Positions 26,997 to 34,925 of a DNA stretch of 56,671 nt are shown piece after piece (the first letter of the stretch is position 1; each line of letters opens with the position of its first letter). Under the pieces are notes generated by a model that was not told where the DNA came from, did no database searches, and saw only the letters and a list, made by a program, of their open reading frames with translations. The position numbers and the translations under genes were made by a program. Source of the DNA: Bacteroidales bacterium UBA5536 (GTDB lineage: Bacteria > Bacteroidota > Bacteroidia > Bacteroidales > F082); assembly GCA_002426795.1 (NCBI GenBank), contig DINQ01000016.1:378275-434945 (forward strand), written 5' to 3'.

Positions 26997-27549
26997 AAAC
27001 CGCAGAGAGCTGCTGTGAGCCCATTGACGGCGTATGACTGATTGTCTTGTACATAGCTGCAGGGCGTTTCAACTGACTGTTGATGGCGTCGAGCCAGCGT
27101 TGTGCCAGCTGCAACTCACCAGCCAGCCGCAGACTTTGATCGGCATTGTAAAGCTCGAAAAATACAGCACTGCTTTTCGCGTCGCGCATGGTAAACAGCA
27201 GTCCCAGCTTTTCGTCGGCATGCACAAGCTCGTTCACGCTATTTTTGCCACTGCTGCTGATGCGCTGAATGCTGCAGCTTTTTACCTCATGCAGCCTGAC
27301 ACTCTTTCTGCTGTCAACCGCAAGCTTTTGGTTGAAAAACCAAAGCATGCCGGCCTGTTCGTCCATGCCAATAACGAAGTTTCCAAAAATCTCCTTTTTG
27401 CTGATTTGGTGGCCGGTTTCGGCTGCCATTTGTTGCAAGACATTGATCATGCCTTGTTGTTTTTTTCTTTTTTGCATGCCTGTGATAATAAATGGCACGA
27501 ATATCAGTGCAAGCACCACTGCGCCGATAATGAATGATCCTGAGTCCAT
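26995..27549 (-). CDS. Membrane-anchored protein of unknown function
   Basis: 184 residues. One N-terminal hydrophobic helix (about 6-25) followed by a basic segment (MQKRKKQQG), so the N-terminus is probably outside and the bulk cytoplasmic. The soluble part has beta-rich segments 'NFVIGMDEQAGMLWFFNQ' and 'AKSSAVFFELYNADQSL' reminiscent of PH-like domains, but this is only an impression. It converges on the propeller operon and shares the terminator between them. Family not recognised. Confidence 0.75.
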   Translation of the reverse strand: MDSGSFIIGAVVLALIFVPFIITGMQKRKKQQGMINVLQQMAAETGHQISKKEIFGNFVIGMDEQAGMLWFFNQKLAVDSRKSVRLHEVKSCSIQRISSSGKNSVNELVHADEKLGLLFTMRDAKSSAVFFELYNADQSLRLAGELQLAQRWLDAINSQLKRPAAMYKTISHTPSMGSQQLSAV

Positions 27550-27633
27550 ATGAATGTTGTGTAAAAATTATTGAATAAGTGATTATAACCAGACAAAGCT
27601 GCCTGGATGGGCAATAAGGATTACACAACCGGA

Positions 27634-27996
27634 CTACCAAAAAGTATGAAAGGGGTAATTTCGGCCTATCTGCTGACTTTGCAGCAGCAGATCAAGCACA
27701 AAGTCTGTATATTGACCCGGACAAGCCCGTTGAATGATTTTATTGGTGTCTTTGAGCAGGTAAAGCACCCTCGTCTGGTCTTTCGCACGTGTGGGTAGTG
27801 TGGTGTTGAGGCCCGAGAAGACAGTTTCTGACTGGTGGCCGGCACACATCAAGTCGCTCTGCCCTGATATGATACTGCTTTGATCTGATTGTTGAAGCTT
27901 CCCGATTAAATGGGACGGGCGTGCCTGCAGAGCGCCTGCAATCAGCAGACTGCCAAGCAACAGAAACAACAAAACCAGGTGCTGTATTTTTTTCAC
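27634..27996 (-). CDS. Small secreted protein of unknown function
   Basis: 120 residues with a signal peptide at about 1-25 (MKKIQHLVLLFLLLGSLLIA then ALQA). The mature part has two cysteines (in 'LMCAGHQSE' and 'RACPGQYTD') that could form a disulfide. It lies 84 bp downstream of the 26995-27549 gene's start on the same strand order and 103 bp from the cyanophycinase stop. Not recognised. Confidence 0.65.
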   Translation of the reverse strand: MKKIQHLVLLFLLLGSLLIAGALQARPSHLIGKLQQSDQSSIISGQSDLMCAGHQSETVFSGLNTTLPTRAKDQTRVLYLLKDTNKIIQRACPGQYTDFVLDLLLQSQQIGRNYPFHTFW

Positions 27997-28099
27997 GCTG
28001 CAAAGTTATGCTCGAAAAAATCCCTTTCCGACCGCGGAGGCAAAATATTTTTTTTGCTTTCTGAATTGATCGCCAAATACCAAAATAGCGGCTTTGATG

Positions 28100-28966
28100 T
28101 CAGGGTTCGAGCACCTTCCGCTCCCGCATATTGTATCGGTCGCCAGCCCTCAGGAAATAGAAAAGATCGCTGCTGGGTGGCAGGTTTTTCAGTTCACTAC
28201 CTTCGCGCGACCAGAAAGTTTGGTCGTAAACCACCACATAACTGTTGCCAATCACTTCAAAAGTGTCAGCTCTTACCTCGATGGCGGTGTTTTCGTCAAT
28301 GCCTATTCCCAATAATTCAGGGCGCTGACGCAGGATATCGAAGAGATCGAACTGCCGGTTGCGTGCCAAGACATGCTGATCGATGGCGATATTGCTGATG
28401 AAACCGAGTCCTTCCTCGTGGTCGCCCATCATGATTTGGTTGTTTTGGGTGTCGCCACGGGCCAGATAGGAGCCCTGTATGGTGGCTCCTGCTGAACTGC
28501 CGGCGATCACGCCTCCGCGGTTAAGTAGTTGAAAAAGTGCGTCGTGCACTTTGGTATGCAGGTAACTGTCGGCCAGCCGCCATTGTCTGCCACCCATGAA
28601 AAACACGCCTGTTGCGGTCAAAAGTGGCTTGACAAAGTCGGGATCATTGGCTAAGGCCGAATCGCGTGTGTGCAGAATTTGAATCTCATCCATATTGAAT
28701 CCTCCAAAGTATTTTCTGAGGATGTTTTCTGCAGAGTCTTGTTTAAAGAAATCATCATCCAGTGCAGTTGGAATCACGACAATACGTGCAGTGTCGCCAC
28801 CAGCCAAAGTCTTGAAGCGTTGCATGATATCCTGCCCCAGATTTCCCCCGCCAATGACCAGCAAAGTACCTTTTGCCGGGCCTGTCGTAATGGGTTTGGG
28901 CAAGGGTTGTGCCTGTAAGATATTGAAAAACAAACAAAACAATGGCAGGATCAAGCGCTTTTTCAT
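28100..28966 (-). CDS. Cyanophycinase-family S51 peptidase, secreted
   Basis: 288 residues. Signal peptide at about 1-20. The S51 fold is plain: 'KGTLLVIGGGNLG' (about 32-44), 'GVFFMGGRQWRL' (about 120-131), nucleophile Ser158 in 'AGSSAGA', then 'DQHVLARNR' and 'GIGIDENTAIEV', both hallmark segments of cyanophycinases. The family cuts cyanophycin (multi-L-arginyl-poly-aspartate) to beta-Asp-Arg dipeptides. There is no cyanophycin synthetase in the window, and the signal peptide suggests scavenging of external polymer or another beta-aspartyl peptide. Confidence 0.9.
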   Translation of the reverse strand: MKKRLILPLFCLFFNILQAQPLPKPITTGPAKGTLLVIGGGNLGQDIMQRFKTLAGGDTARIVVIPTALDDDFFKQDSAENILRKYFGGFNMDEIQILHTRDSALANDPDFVKPLLTATGVFFMGGRQWRLADSYLHTKVHDALFQLLNRGGVIAGSSAGATIQGSYLARGDTQNNQIMMGDHEEGLGFISNIAIDQHVLARNRQFDLFDILRQRPELLGIGIDENTAIEVRADTFEVIGNSYVVVYDQTFWSREGSELKNLPPSSDLFYFLRAGDRYNMRERKVLEP

Positions 28967-29014
28967 GGTTTGGATTTTAAGCTACCGTTGCATGGCAGCA
29001 TTCATTTAGGTATT

Positions 29015-29043
29015 CAAATGTAAATGAATTCCAGTAAATTCAG
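29015..29043 (-). promoter_or_regulatory. Candidate promoter of the cyanophycinase gene
   Basis: On the minus strand TACATTTG (complement of 29015-29022) is an exact Bacteroidota -7 element, 49 bp before the start codon. At an 18-bp spacing upstream there is CTG, not TTG, as the -33 element, so it is a weaker match. Confidence 0.4.
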
Positions 29044-29158
29044 ATATCGTTTTTACGCAGCCCAAAAATCACCCGTTTTGAAATATTTTATCCGGATCGT
29101 AAATCCGCTAATTGGTTTTTCCGCTTCACCATTAAAACCTGGGTTGCCTTTTGCTCAG

Positions 29159-29629
29159 CTAGTTGATCCCATAAGGATAGTTTGCTCTTGCCACGCAGAA
29201 AGTATCTGACTGCATCTGCTGCAGGCTCAATGCCACCACAAGCGCCGATTCAAAGGTCGCATAGGGTTCAATAAATTTCAGGATATAGTTTCCGGGCGCA
29301 ACTCCGTTGACCGTCAGTTCCAGGTCATAAAGGCACATGCAATCGCATTCAGCATGCTCTTCGCGCTCCGAAATGAAAATGGTGTCGGCCTCCCTCAGGA
29401 TATCGGCGTATAATTCTCCCGGACAACAGTTAAAAACTGCATTGATGTGTTGGAGGTGCAATTGCTGTTGCGCGGCATTATAGGTATAATAGACACAACT
29501 GCTGTCGGATGTTATGTTCGTTGACTTTCCTGAAAACGATTTACAGGCCGAATGTTGTATAGTTGACTTTTCACGTTTACAGGCGGTCAGAAGACCAAAA
29601 ATCAGCACAAGAAAGAGGATTCTTTTCAT
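29159..29629 (-). CDS. Predicted lipoprotein with paired cysteines
   Basis: 156 residues. Signal core at about 3-14 with lipobox L-T-A-C (Cys17), followed by a basic 'KREKST'. Mature cysteines include a 'NCCPGE' pair and a 'CDCMC' cluster (about 97-101), suggesting disulfides. No family recognised, although the central '...CYY TYNA...' and the C-terminal beta pattern fit a small beta-sandwich. Stands alone with about 160 bp on one side and 190 bp on the other. Confidence 0.75.
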   Translation of the reverse strand: MKRILFLVLIFGLLTACKREKSTIQHSACKSFSGKSTNITSDSSCVYYTYNAAQQQLHLQHINAVFNCCPGELYADILREADTIFISEREEHAECDCMCLYDLELTVNGVAPGNYILKFIEPYATFESALVVALSLQQMQSDTFCVARANYPYGIN

Positions 29630-29788
29630 GAGGTAAAAATCTATCCGGTATCCGGAAAAGAGGTGCTAAGTTACAAAATCAGACGAAGTTTGGCAAATTC
29701 TGCCCATGCAGACTTAGTGGAAATTGTAAAATTCCAAGGCGTTAACCGAATGGTTTTCATTGCGAAAAGAAGATCTGCACACAAATGC

Positions 29789-30079
29789 TTACTCTAGCAA
29801 GCGTTTTAGTTGATCGATTTTTTGCTGTTTCACCGAATCGAACTGACTTGCAGAGGTATTGACAAGTGAATCGAGTTGCTGCAGCTTGTCGCGCTCAAGG
29901 ATGATCAGCGAATCGAGCGCCATAATTTTCTGGGTCTCTGATTTCACAATCGAGTCAAGCTGTTCTGCTTTATCGTTGATACGGTCGAGCTTTTCATTGA
30001 CCTTCCTGCCGATATCGGTGCAGGCAGTCAATTGAATGATTGTAAACAAGGAAAGAAGTAGGATAGTTGTTTTTTTCAT
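29789..30079 (-). CDS. Small coiled-coil lipoprotein
   Basis: 96 residues from the ATG at 30079; an upstream in-frame ATG (30130) is unlikely because the signal peptide starts at 30079. Signal core ends in L-T-A-C. The mature part is almost entirely a predicted coiled coil with heptad-like Leu/Ile spacing ('LDRINDKAEQLDSIVKSE...') and many Asp, Lys and Gln. It resembles small Lpp- or spanin-type helical lipoproteins in shape, but no homology is claimed. Between the cysteine-rich lipoprotein and the class V aminotransferase gene. Confidence 0.75.
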   Translation of the reverse strand: MKKTTILLLSLFTIIQLTACTDIGRKVNEKLDRINDKAEQLDSIVKSETQKIMALDSLIILERDKLQQLDSLVNTSASQFDSVKQQKIDQLKRLLE

Positions 30080-30172
30080 ATAGTCATGTTTTATTGGGTT
30101 GGATTTTGAAGGTTTCACCTGATTAAACACTCTAAAGATTCTATTTGTTTGGTCTGCAATAAATTAAAATTC

Positions 30173-32050
30173 CTAATCCCTAAACACACTTACTTTCCTT
30201 TCCTTGTATTTTTCAGCGAGTTGCTGTTTTACCTGCTGTTTGGTGAGCTCCGCCGGCGGGTATTTTCCGGAGGTGATGGCTTCCAATCCGGCAATCAGGT
30301 TTTCGACCTCTTCGGTGGTGTTTTCGATGCCAAAGCTGATGCGGGCAAAGCCTTGCAGGGTGAGTTTCGGAAACAGCGCCTTGATATTTTTCTGCAACTT
30401 TTCCTGAAAAGGGGTAAAACCGGTGAGCTGCTTTACCATCAGGTGGGCACAATGGCAGCCATAACGCAGCCCGATCGCGTGGTTCAACACCAGTTTACGT
30501 GCAATGCCTCCGGCGGCTTTGTTTTTGATGTCGACCATGAACACGGCAATTTTGTCGCCCTGCTTTGCCTGTTCGTTCTCGGCTAAACCAATGATGCGCA
30601 GGTCTTTCAGATGCTTAATCCCCTGAATGGCCTGCTGTCTGAGCGTATGCTCATGCTGCACAATTGCCTCAAAACCGATGCGTTGCAACAGCATCAGCGC
30701 CTTTCCGAGGGCTGCAATGCCGGCAGCATTTTCGATTGTTTCCGGAGTAGCTTCAAGTTCAGGTAACAAAGCTTTTTTGGCGATTAATACGCCAACGCCA
30801 AAGGGTGCATATACCTTGTGGGCCGAAAAAACAAAGTAATCAATGTCGTCGGTGAGCAGCCGAACCTGACGATGCGCCACCAGTTGAGCACCATCCACCA
30901 GCAATCTGGCGCCATAGCGATGAGCAAGTGCAGCTACTTCACTAAGCCTGTTGCAGCTTCCGAGCACGTTTGACGCGCCACTCACCGCGACAAGTTTGAT
31001 GCGTTGATTTCCATACGCATGTTCAGTATTGTAGGTTTTGAGTATTGTTTCCATTTCAGCGAGGTCCCATAAACCTGTATTGGCCACTGGCAACCGAATC
31101 AGGCTGCAATCCGGGATGCTGCGCCAGGGCAGATCGTTTGACGAGTGCTCCATGATGGTATTCAACACAACAATATCCTTGTTTTTTTCGGCGGTCAGCT
31201 GTGCAGCCACTTTATTGATGGCTTCGGTGGTATTGCTGGTGAAGTGCATCGCATAGGTTTCGGCAGGCGCTTCCGTAAATGCAGCAATAGTTTTCCGTGT
31301 CTCTGCTACCAGTCGCTGCTGCAATGCAGGAGGTTGTTGCAAGGCAGTGCAGAATGTTTCCCAAACTGGTTCAAAAGTGGGCGTGCTGGCGCTGTTGTCG
31401 AAATTGATGAAGGGCTTCAGGCCGGATGTGGTGGGGACTCGGATTGCTTTTCCGATCAGCTTTTCCTGAAGAGACTGCAGCAGATCCATTCCGTTCAGTT
31501 CAGCTAACCCATCCTCAATTAAAATTTTGTCGACAGAACTTTCTGTGATTGGCCGATTTTTAAAGATTTCACTGCCATCCTTTTGGCACATCCTTAGGGC
31601 CTTGGCGAACAAAATACTATTGATCACAGCTGGTGTACCGGCTTCAAGCCTGTCGGGCTGGTTGGCCCAAAGCACCCAGTCGGGTCCGTACAGCATGGTG
31701 GTGCCGCCTCCGGTTTCGGCCATGAGTTTGGAAATAGCTTTTTTCCTGATAGCCAGCGCACAAACACCCACAGCAAGCCCAAAGTCTTCGCTGCAAAGCA
31801 ATGTGTAGTCGTTCGCATTGAGCTGCACGATGAGTTTTTGCGTCCGTTTTCTGCTACAAAAAATCAGTGTATGACTGTTTCTGTCGAATCCCATTTCATA
31901 CAAAATAAGTTGCCTTGCTTCTTCATACAGCTGCGTGGTGAGTTCTGAGTTGAACCCACTGCCGCGGTGCACATTGGCATAGGTTTCGAGCGCTGCATAA
32001 ACCCCTTTCAGAAGTTTTTCAAAGGTTTTATCGCTTGGGTTGTTTTCCAC
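30173..32050 (-). CDS. Class V aminotransferase/cysteine desulfurase-like enzyme with degenerate N-terminal half-copy
   Basis: 625 residues; usual family length is about 400. The catalytic unit is residues ~213-600: PLP-Lys412 in 'FSAHKVYAPFGVGV', an Asp/Gln pair in 'LLVDGAQLVAHR' (384-394), and Cys534 in 'RYGCHCAHL', the position of the catalytic Cys of group II cysteine desulfurases (CsdA/SufS: HCA). Residues ~20-155 hold pieces of a second copy: 'YANVHRG' (24-30), 'FGLAVGVCALAIRKKAI' (90-106), 'GGGTT' (114-118) and 'RLEAGTPAV' (134-142), which are the N-terminal loop and substrate-loop motifs, with the PLP core missing. The catalytic copy lacks YANVHRG and R-x-E-x-GTP. Cys desulfurase, selenocysteine lyase or isopenicillin-epimerase-like roles are possible. 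Confidence 0.85.
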   Translation of the reverse strand: MENNPSDKTFEKLLKGVYAALETYANVHRGSGFNSELTTQLYEEARQLILYEMGFDRNSHTLIFCSRKRTQKLIVQLNANDYTLLCSEDFGLAVGVCALAIRKKAISKLMAETGGGTTMLYGPDWVLWANQPDRLEAGTPAVINSILFAKALRMCQKDGSEIFKNRPITESSVDKILIEDGLAELNGMDLLQSLQEKLIGKAIRVPTTSGLKPFINFDNSASTPTFEPVWETFCTALQQPPALQQRLVAETRKTIAAFTEAPAETYAMHFTSNTTEAINKVAAQLTAEKNKDIVVLNTIMEHSSNDLPWRSIPDCSLIRLPVANTGLWDLAEMETILKTYNTEHAYGNQRIKLVAVSGASNVLGSCNRLSEVAALAHRYGARLLVDGAQLVAHRQVRLLTDDIDYFVFSAHKVYAPFGVGVLIAKKALLPELEATPETIENAAGIAALGKALMLLQRIGFEAIVQHEHTLRQQAIQGIKHLKDLRIIGLAENEQAKQGDKIAVFMVDIKNKAAGGIARKLVLNHAIGLRYGCHCAHLMVKQLTGFTPFQEKLQKNIKALFPKLTLQGFARISFGIENTTEEVENLIAGLEAITSGKYPPAELTKQQVKQQLAEKYKERKVSVFRD

Positions 32051-32070
32051 AATCTATTCAATTTTAAAAA

Positions 32071-32102
32071 CGAAGTTAGCACTTATGTTCATATTACTAC
32101 AA
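32071..32102 (-). promoter_or_regulatory. Candidate promoter of the class V aminotransferase gene
   Basis: On the minus strand TTG (complement of 32100-32102), 21 bp, then TAACTTCG (complement of 32071-32078), one mismatch from TAnnTTTG. The start codon follows 20 bp downstream. Confidence 0.5.
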
Positions 32103-32325
32103 AGCACTTCAAACATCACAGGAAAGTATTCAATTTTGGTAAGGACTTATTAATCGAGCCGGCTAATCGATGTAAAAGAAGGAGTGTAAGTGTTAGCATA
32201 TTCCATCAATATTTTCTGCTATTTCATTGGTGATTTTTGAGCTGAGTCGACTATGCGTCACTTTATTGTCAGAGTTCTGAAGGTGCCAAAAAAACCAATT
32301 GCATTTAATACAACAAATGAACCAA

Positions 32326-32691
32326 TCAGGCATTCTTGTCTTCATGAATTGTTTCGATGCCATAATCCTGCATCAGCTGAAAACCATATTGCCTTAGGTC
32401 GGCAATAACGGGAATAGCTTTTAGGCCCCTTTCGGTCAGTGAATATTCCACTTTTGGTGGTACAACAGCATATACTTCTCTGTGAATAAACCCGTCTTCT
32501 TCCAGTTCACGAAGCGAAGCCGTCAGCATTTTATGGGTTGTTTTTGGCATGGTCTTTTTGATTTCTCCGTACCTCAGGGTTTGATTTCTTAATCGCCATA
32601 AAATCGGCATTTTCCATGTGCCTCCAATGCGATCCATGACAAATTCTACAGAGTTATAATAGCGCTTGTTATGAAATAAAAAATCAGGCAT
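32326..32691 (-). CDS. HxlR-family transcriptional regulator
   Basis: 121 residues, a winged-helix MarR/HxlR-type repressor. Hallmarks: 'VEFVMDRIGGTWKMPILWRL' (about 16-35), 'RYGEIKKTMPKTTHKMLTASLRELEEDGFIHREVY' (recognition helix and wing, about 40-74), and 'PPKVEYSLTERGLKAIPVI' (78-96). Members such as HxlR, YodB and HypR respond to formaldehyde, quinones or disulfide stress through Cys; this protein has no Cys, so any sensing must be by ligand binding. Divergent from a five-gene oxidative-type operon, with which it shares overlapping promoters. Confidence 0.93.
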   Translation of the reverse strand: MPDFLFHNKRYYNSVEFVMDRIGGTWKMPILWRLRNQTLRYGEIKKTMPKTTHKMLTASLRELEEDGFIHREVYAVVPPKVEYSLTERGLKAIPVIADLRQYGFQLMQDYGIETIHEDKNA

Positions 32692-32711
32692 AATATAATG
32701 TGCTTAATTAC

Positions 32712-32736
32712 AGTATACTTTCTAAAAAGTTAGTAT
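32712..32736. promoter_or_regulatory. Candidate HxlR operator
   Basis: AGTATACT (32712-32719, itself palindromic) is followed by AGTAT (32732-32736), giving an ATACT-N12-AGTAT inverted repeat. It lies just upstream of hxlR's start codon, in the leader after the hxlR promoter, and 45 bp from the plus-strand -7 element. The position suits autoregulation and repression of the divergent operon; no experiment is known to me. Confidence 0.4.
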
Positions 32737-32760
32737 CTACCCTTTGAGTAAATATCATTT

Positions 32761-32790
32761 CAAAGATACAGTGTAAACTTAGTTTTGCAA
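32761..32790 (-). promoter_or_regulatory. hxlR promoter, consensus match
   Basis: On the minus strand TTG (complement of 32788-32790), 19 bp, TATCTTTG (complement of 32761-32768): an exact match to TTG-N19-TAnnTTTG. A leader of roughly 60 nt with the candidate operator follows before the hxlR ATG. Confidence 0.7.
32780..32787 (+). promoter_or_regulatory. -7 element for the DJ-1/TMEM175/SDR operon
   Basis: TAGTTTTG matches TAnnTTTG and lies 25 bp before the DJ-1 gene ATG. No TTG stands at 17-23 bp upstream (the nearest, TTTG at 32743, is too far). It overlaps the spacer of the divergent hxlR promoter, so both cannot be bound by polymerase at once. Confidence 0.5.
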
Positions 32791-32812
32791 CCGTAATTTT
32801 TAAAATAGAAAA

Positions 32813-33652
32813 ATGAAAAATCAACTTTTAGTAACAGCGATGATCGTACTCGCATCCGTGGCATCTTTTGCCCAATCGAAAAACAAAGGAAATTCAGTAA
32901 CAGAGAAGCAGCAGTATGTGCACTTTCATGGGGCGCCTGCCAAAGGCAAAATCCTGATGGTGGCAAGCAGCCCGTCAGTATCTAAACAAACTGGTTGGCC
33001 AATCGGTTTTTGGGCTGCAGAACTCACCCATCCACTACGGGTTTTTCAGGAGGCAGGATATGAAGTAGATTTGGTCTCGACAGAAGGTGGAAAAATTGAA
33101 ATGGACAGCTATTCAAATCCCACCGATCCGAGTGGCTACTCTGCCCACGATGTGATTACGCTTGGCTATATGCAGTTGCCCTGGTTTAATGAAATGCTAT
33201 CAAATACCAAAAAGATGAGTGAGGTAGATCCAAATGAGTATGATGCTATTTTTTTAGTTGGAGGTCAGGGGCCAATGTACACTTTCAAAGACAACCATGT
33301 ATTGGAACAGCTTTTTGTAAGCTTCTATGAAAAAGGCAAACCATCGGCTGCTGTATGCCATTCAACAACATTGTTGCTTGATGCCAAAAAATCGAATGGT
33401 GAGCTTTTGGTCACAGGAAAAACATGGACTGGTTTCGCCAATTCGGAAGAAGATTTTGCAGATCAGGCAGTAGGAATGAAAATTCAACCATATCGTATTG
33501 AGGATGAGGCCAAAAAAATCGAGGAAACAAATTTCAAGGTAAAAGATGCTTTTGTTTCTTACGCCATTGCTGACGGAAATCTTATTACGGGACAACAGCA
33601 GAACTCCGGCGAGGCAGCTGCAAAAATGGTGATTGAAATGCTTTCAAAATAA
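32813..33652 (+). CDS. DJ-1/PfpI family protein, secreted
   Basis: 279 residues. Signal peptide at about 1-20 (ending ASFAQ), unusual since most DJ-1/Hsp31 proteins are cytoplasmic. Class I glutamine-amidotransferase-like fold with Cys182 in 'AAVCHSTTLLL' at the nucleophile elbow (usual AVCHG) and Glu70 in 'GFWAAELTHP' as the oxyanion/charge-relay partner. Hsp31-type members act on methylglyoxal or as chaperones. First gene of the operon divergent from hxlR; the next gene overlaps its stop by one base. Confidence 0.9.
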   Translation: MKNQLLVTAMIVLASVASFAQSKNKGNSVTEKQQYVHFHGAPAKGKILMVASSPSVSKQTGWPIGFWAAELTHPLRVFQEAGYEVDLVSTEGGKIEMDSYSNPTDPSGYSAHDVITLGYMQLPWFNEMLSNTKKMSEVDPNEYDAIFLVGGQGPMYTFKDNHVLEQLFVSFYEKGKPSAAVCHSTTLLLDAKKSNGELLVTGKTWTGFANSEEDFADQAVGMKIQPYRIEDEAKKIEETNFKVKDAFVSYAIADGNLITGQQQNSGEAAAKMVIEMLSK

Positions 33653-34305
33653 TGAGTAAATGGCTCAAAATAACAGTGTTGACAGTATCCCTTTATTGGG
33701 GTACTGTCAGCGCTCAAATTCCTGTTGAATTATTCACCGGAAATCAAAGAACTACCTTAGATATCATGTTTTTTAAATTCTTTAAAAACAAGAATGATGA
33801 GAATTCCAGATTTCTGTTTTTTAACCGCAACAGGATGGGTGCAGAATATCAGATGAGTAAAACTGAGAACTTGCCTCAATTTGGATTTACAGAAGCTGTT
33901 TCATACAATCATCCCAAACTGAAAGGGTTTGCCCCTGTAATGGTTGCGCAGGTTTTTAGTTCGGGAATATACCCTAAAGTAGGTGTTCAGTTTGTTCAAA
34001 TCAAAGAAAAATTTACGCTTTTTAGCTGGTTGGTTTCCGAAACGCAATCAAATCCTACAATTGACTACTATTTGTTATTTCGGTATACACCATCAGTCAC
34101 CCCAAAACTGAAACTTTTTACACAAATTGAGGCGTTGAATACCATGCTGACAGCAAGCAATGCATTCAGTTTTTCTCAGCGCCTAAGGATTGGTTTGAAG
34201 AAAGAAAGTTATCAATTTGGTTTGGGTTTCGACTTATCAGAAAAAGGACAAAAAGAATTGAGTCTTGATGCAAATTCAGGTGTATTTTTAAGGGTTGAAT
34301 TTTAA
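33652..34305 (+). CDS. Outer-membrane beta-barrel-like protein
   Basis: 217 residues. Signal peptide at about 1-21 (ending TVSAQ). The mature part is built of alternating strands with 'F-L-F-F-N-R-N-R-M-G-A-E-Y' and aromatic girdle residues, ending in 'GVFLRVEF', a typical outer-membrane last strand. It resembles the Tsx-like/DUF5020 barrels of Bacteroidota, which I cannot confirm. ATG overlaps the TAA of the DJ-1 gene (TAATG), so translation is coupled. Confidence 0.75.
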   Translation: MSKWLKITVLTVSLYWGTVSAQIPVELFTGNQRTTLDIMFFKFFKNKNDENSRFLFFNRNRMGAEYQMSKTENLPQFGFTEAVSYNHPKLKGFAPVMVAQVFSSGIYPKVGVQFVQIKEKFTLFSWLVSETQSNPTIDYYLLFRYTPSVTPKLKLFTQIEALNTMLTASNAFSFSQRLRIGLKKESYQFGLGFDLSEKGQKELSLDANSGVFLRVEF

Positions 34306-34315
34306 TCTTCTATAT

Positions 34316-34918
34316 ATGAATCAACATTTTAGCAAAAACAGGGTTGAAGCCTTTTCAGATGGAATATTTGCCATCATCATCACGCTTCTCGTACTCGAAA
34401 TAAAGGTGCCACATATTCATGAATACAATTCTACGAGTGAGCTCACAAAGGCATTGATATCTCTTTTGCCAAAACTCATTGGCTGGATGATCAGTTTTTT
34501 TACTGTTGCAGTCATATGGGTAAATCATCACCGTATTTTCGGGCAATTCAAACATTTAGACAATGGAATCTTTTGGTGGAATGCCCTTTTGTTGATGTGG
34601 ACTTCCTTTATTCCTTTTCCTACAGCCGTTTTGGGAGATTATCCCAATAACCTGACATCCATTATATTGTATGGTTTGGTTATGTCGTTCATGGCGCTCA
34701 GTTTTACGCTGATGCACAAATATGCCTTAAGAAACAAGAATTTATTGTATGATGAAATTGATTTGATAAGCTTCAGGAAAGGAACCACTTATAGTTTCAT
34801 TTTTGGTCCATTGATGTATTTAAGTGGAGTATTTTTGGGATTTATACACCCATATCTGGCATTCGCGGTTTTTTTGGCTATTCCTGTATATTTTATTTTC
34901 TCAGAAAACACAAAATAA
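34316..34918 (+). CDS. TMEM175-family potassium channel-like protein
   Basis: 200 residues from the ATG at 34316; an in-frame TTG at 34295 overlaps the preceding gene and is less likely. Six hydrophobic segments. The family signature R-x-x-x-F-S-D-G-x-F-A-I is present as 'RVEAFSDGIFAI' near the N-terminus, followed by 'ITLLVLEIKVP'. Bacterial TMEM175 proteins are K+-selective channels that assemble as tetramers of one-repeat subunits. Here it sits in an operon of redox-type genes, an association I cannot explain from sequence. Confidence 0.88.
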   Translation: MNQHFSKNRVEAFSDGIFAIIITLLVLEIKVPHIHEYNSTSELTKALISLLPKLIGWMISFFTVAVIWVNHHRIFGQFKHLDNGIFWWNALLLMWTSFIPFPTAVLGDYPNNLTSIILYGLVMSFMALSFTLMHKYALRNKNLLYDEIDLISFRKGTTYSFIFGPLMYLSGVFLGFIHPYLAFAVFLAIPVYFIFSENTK

Positions 34919-34925
34919 CAACACC

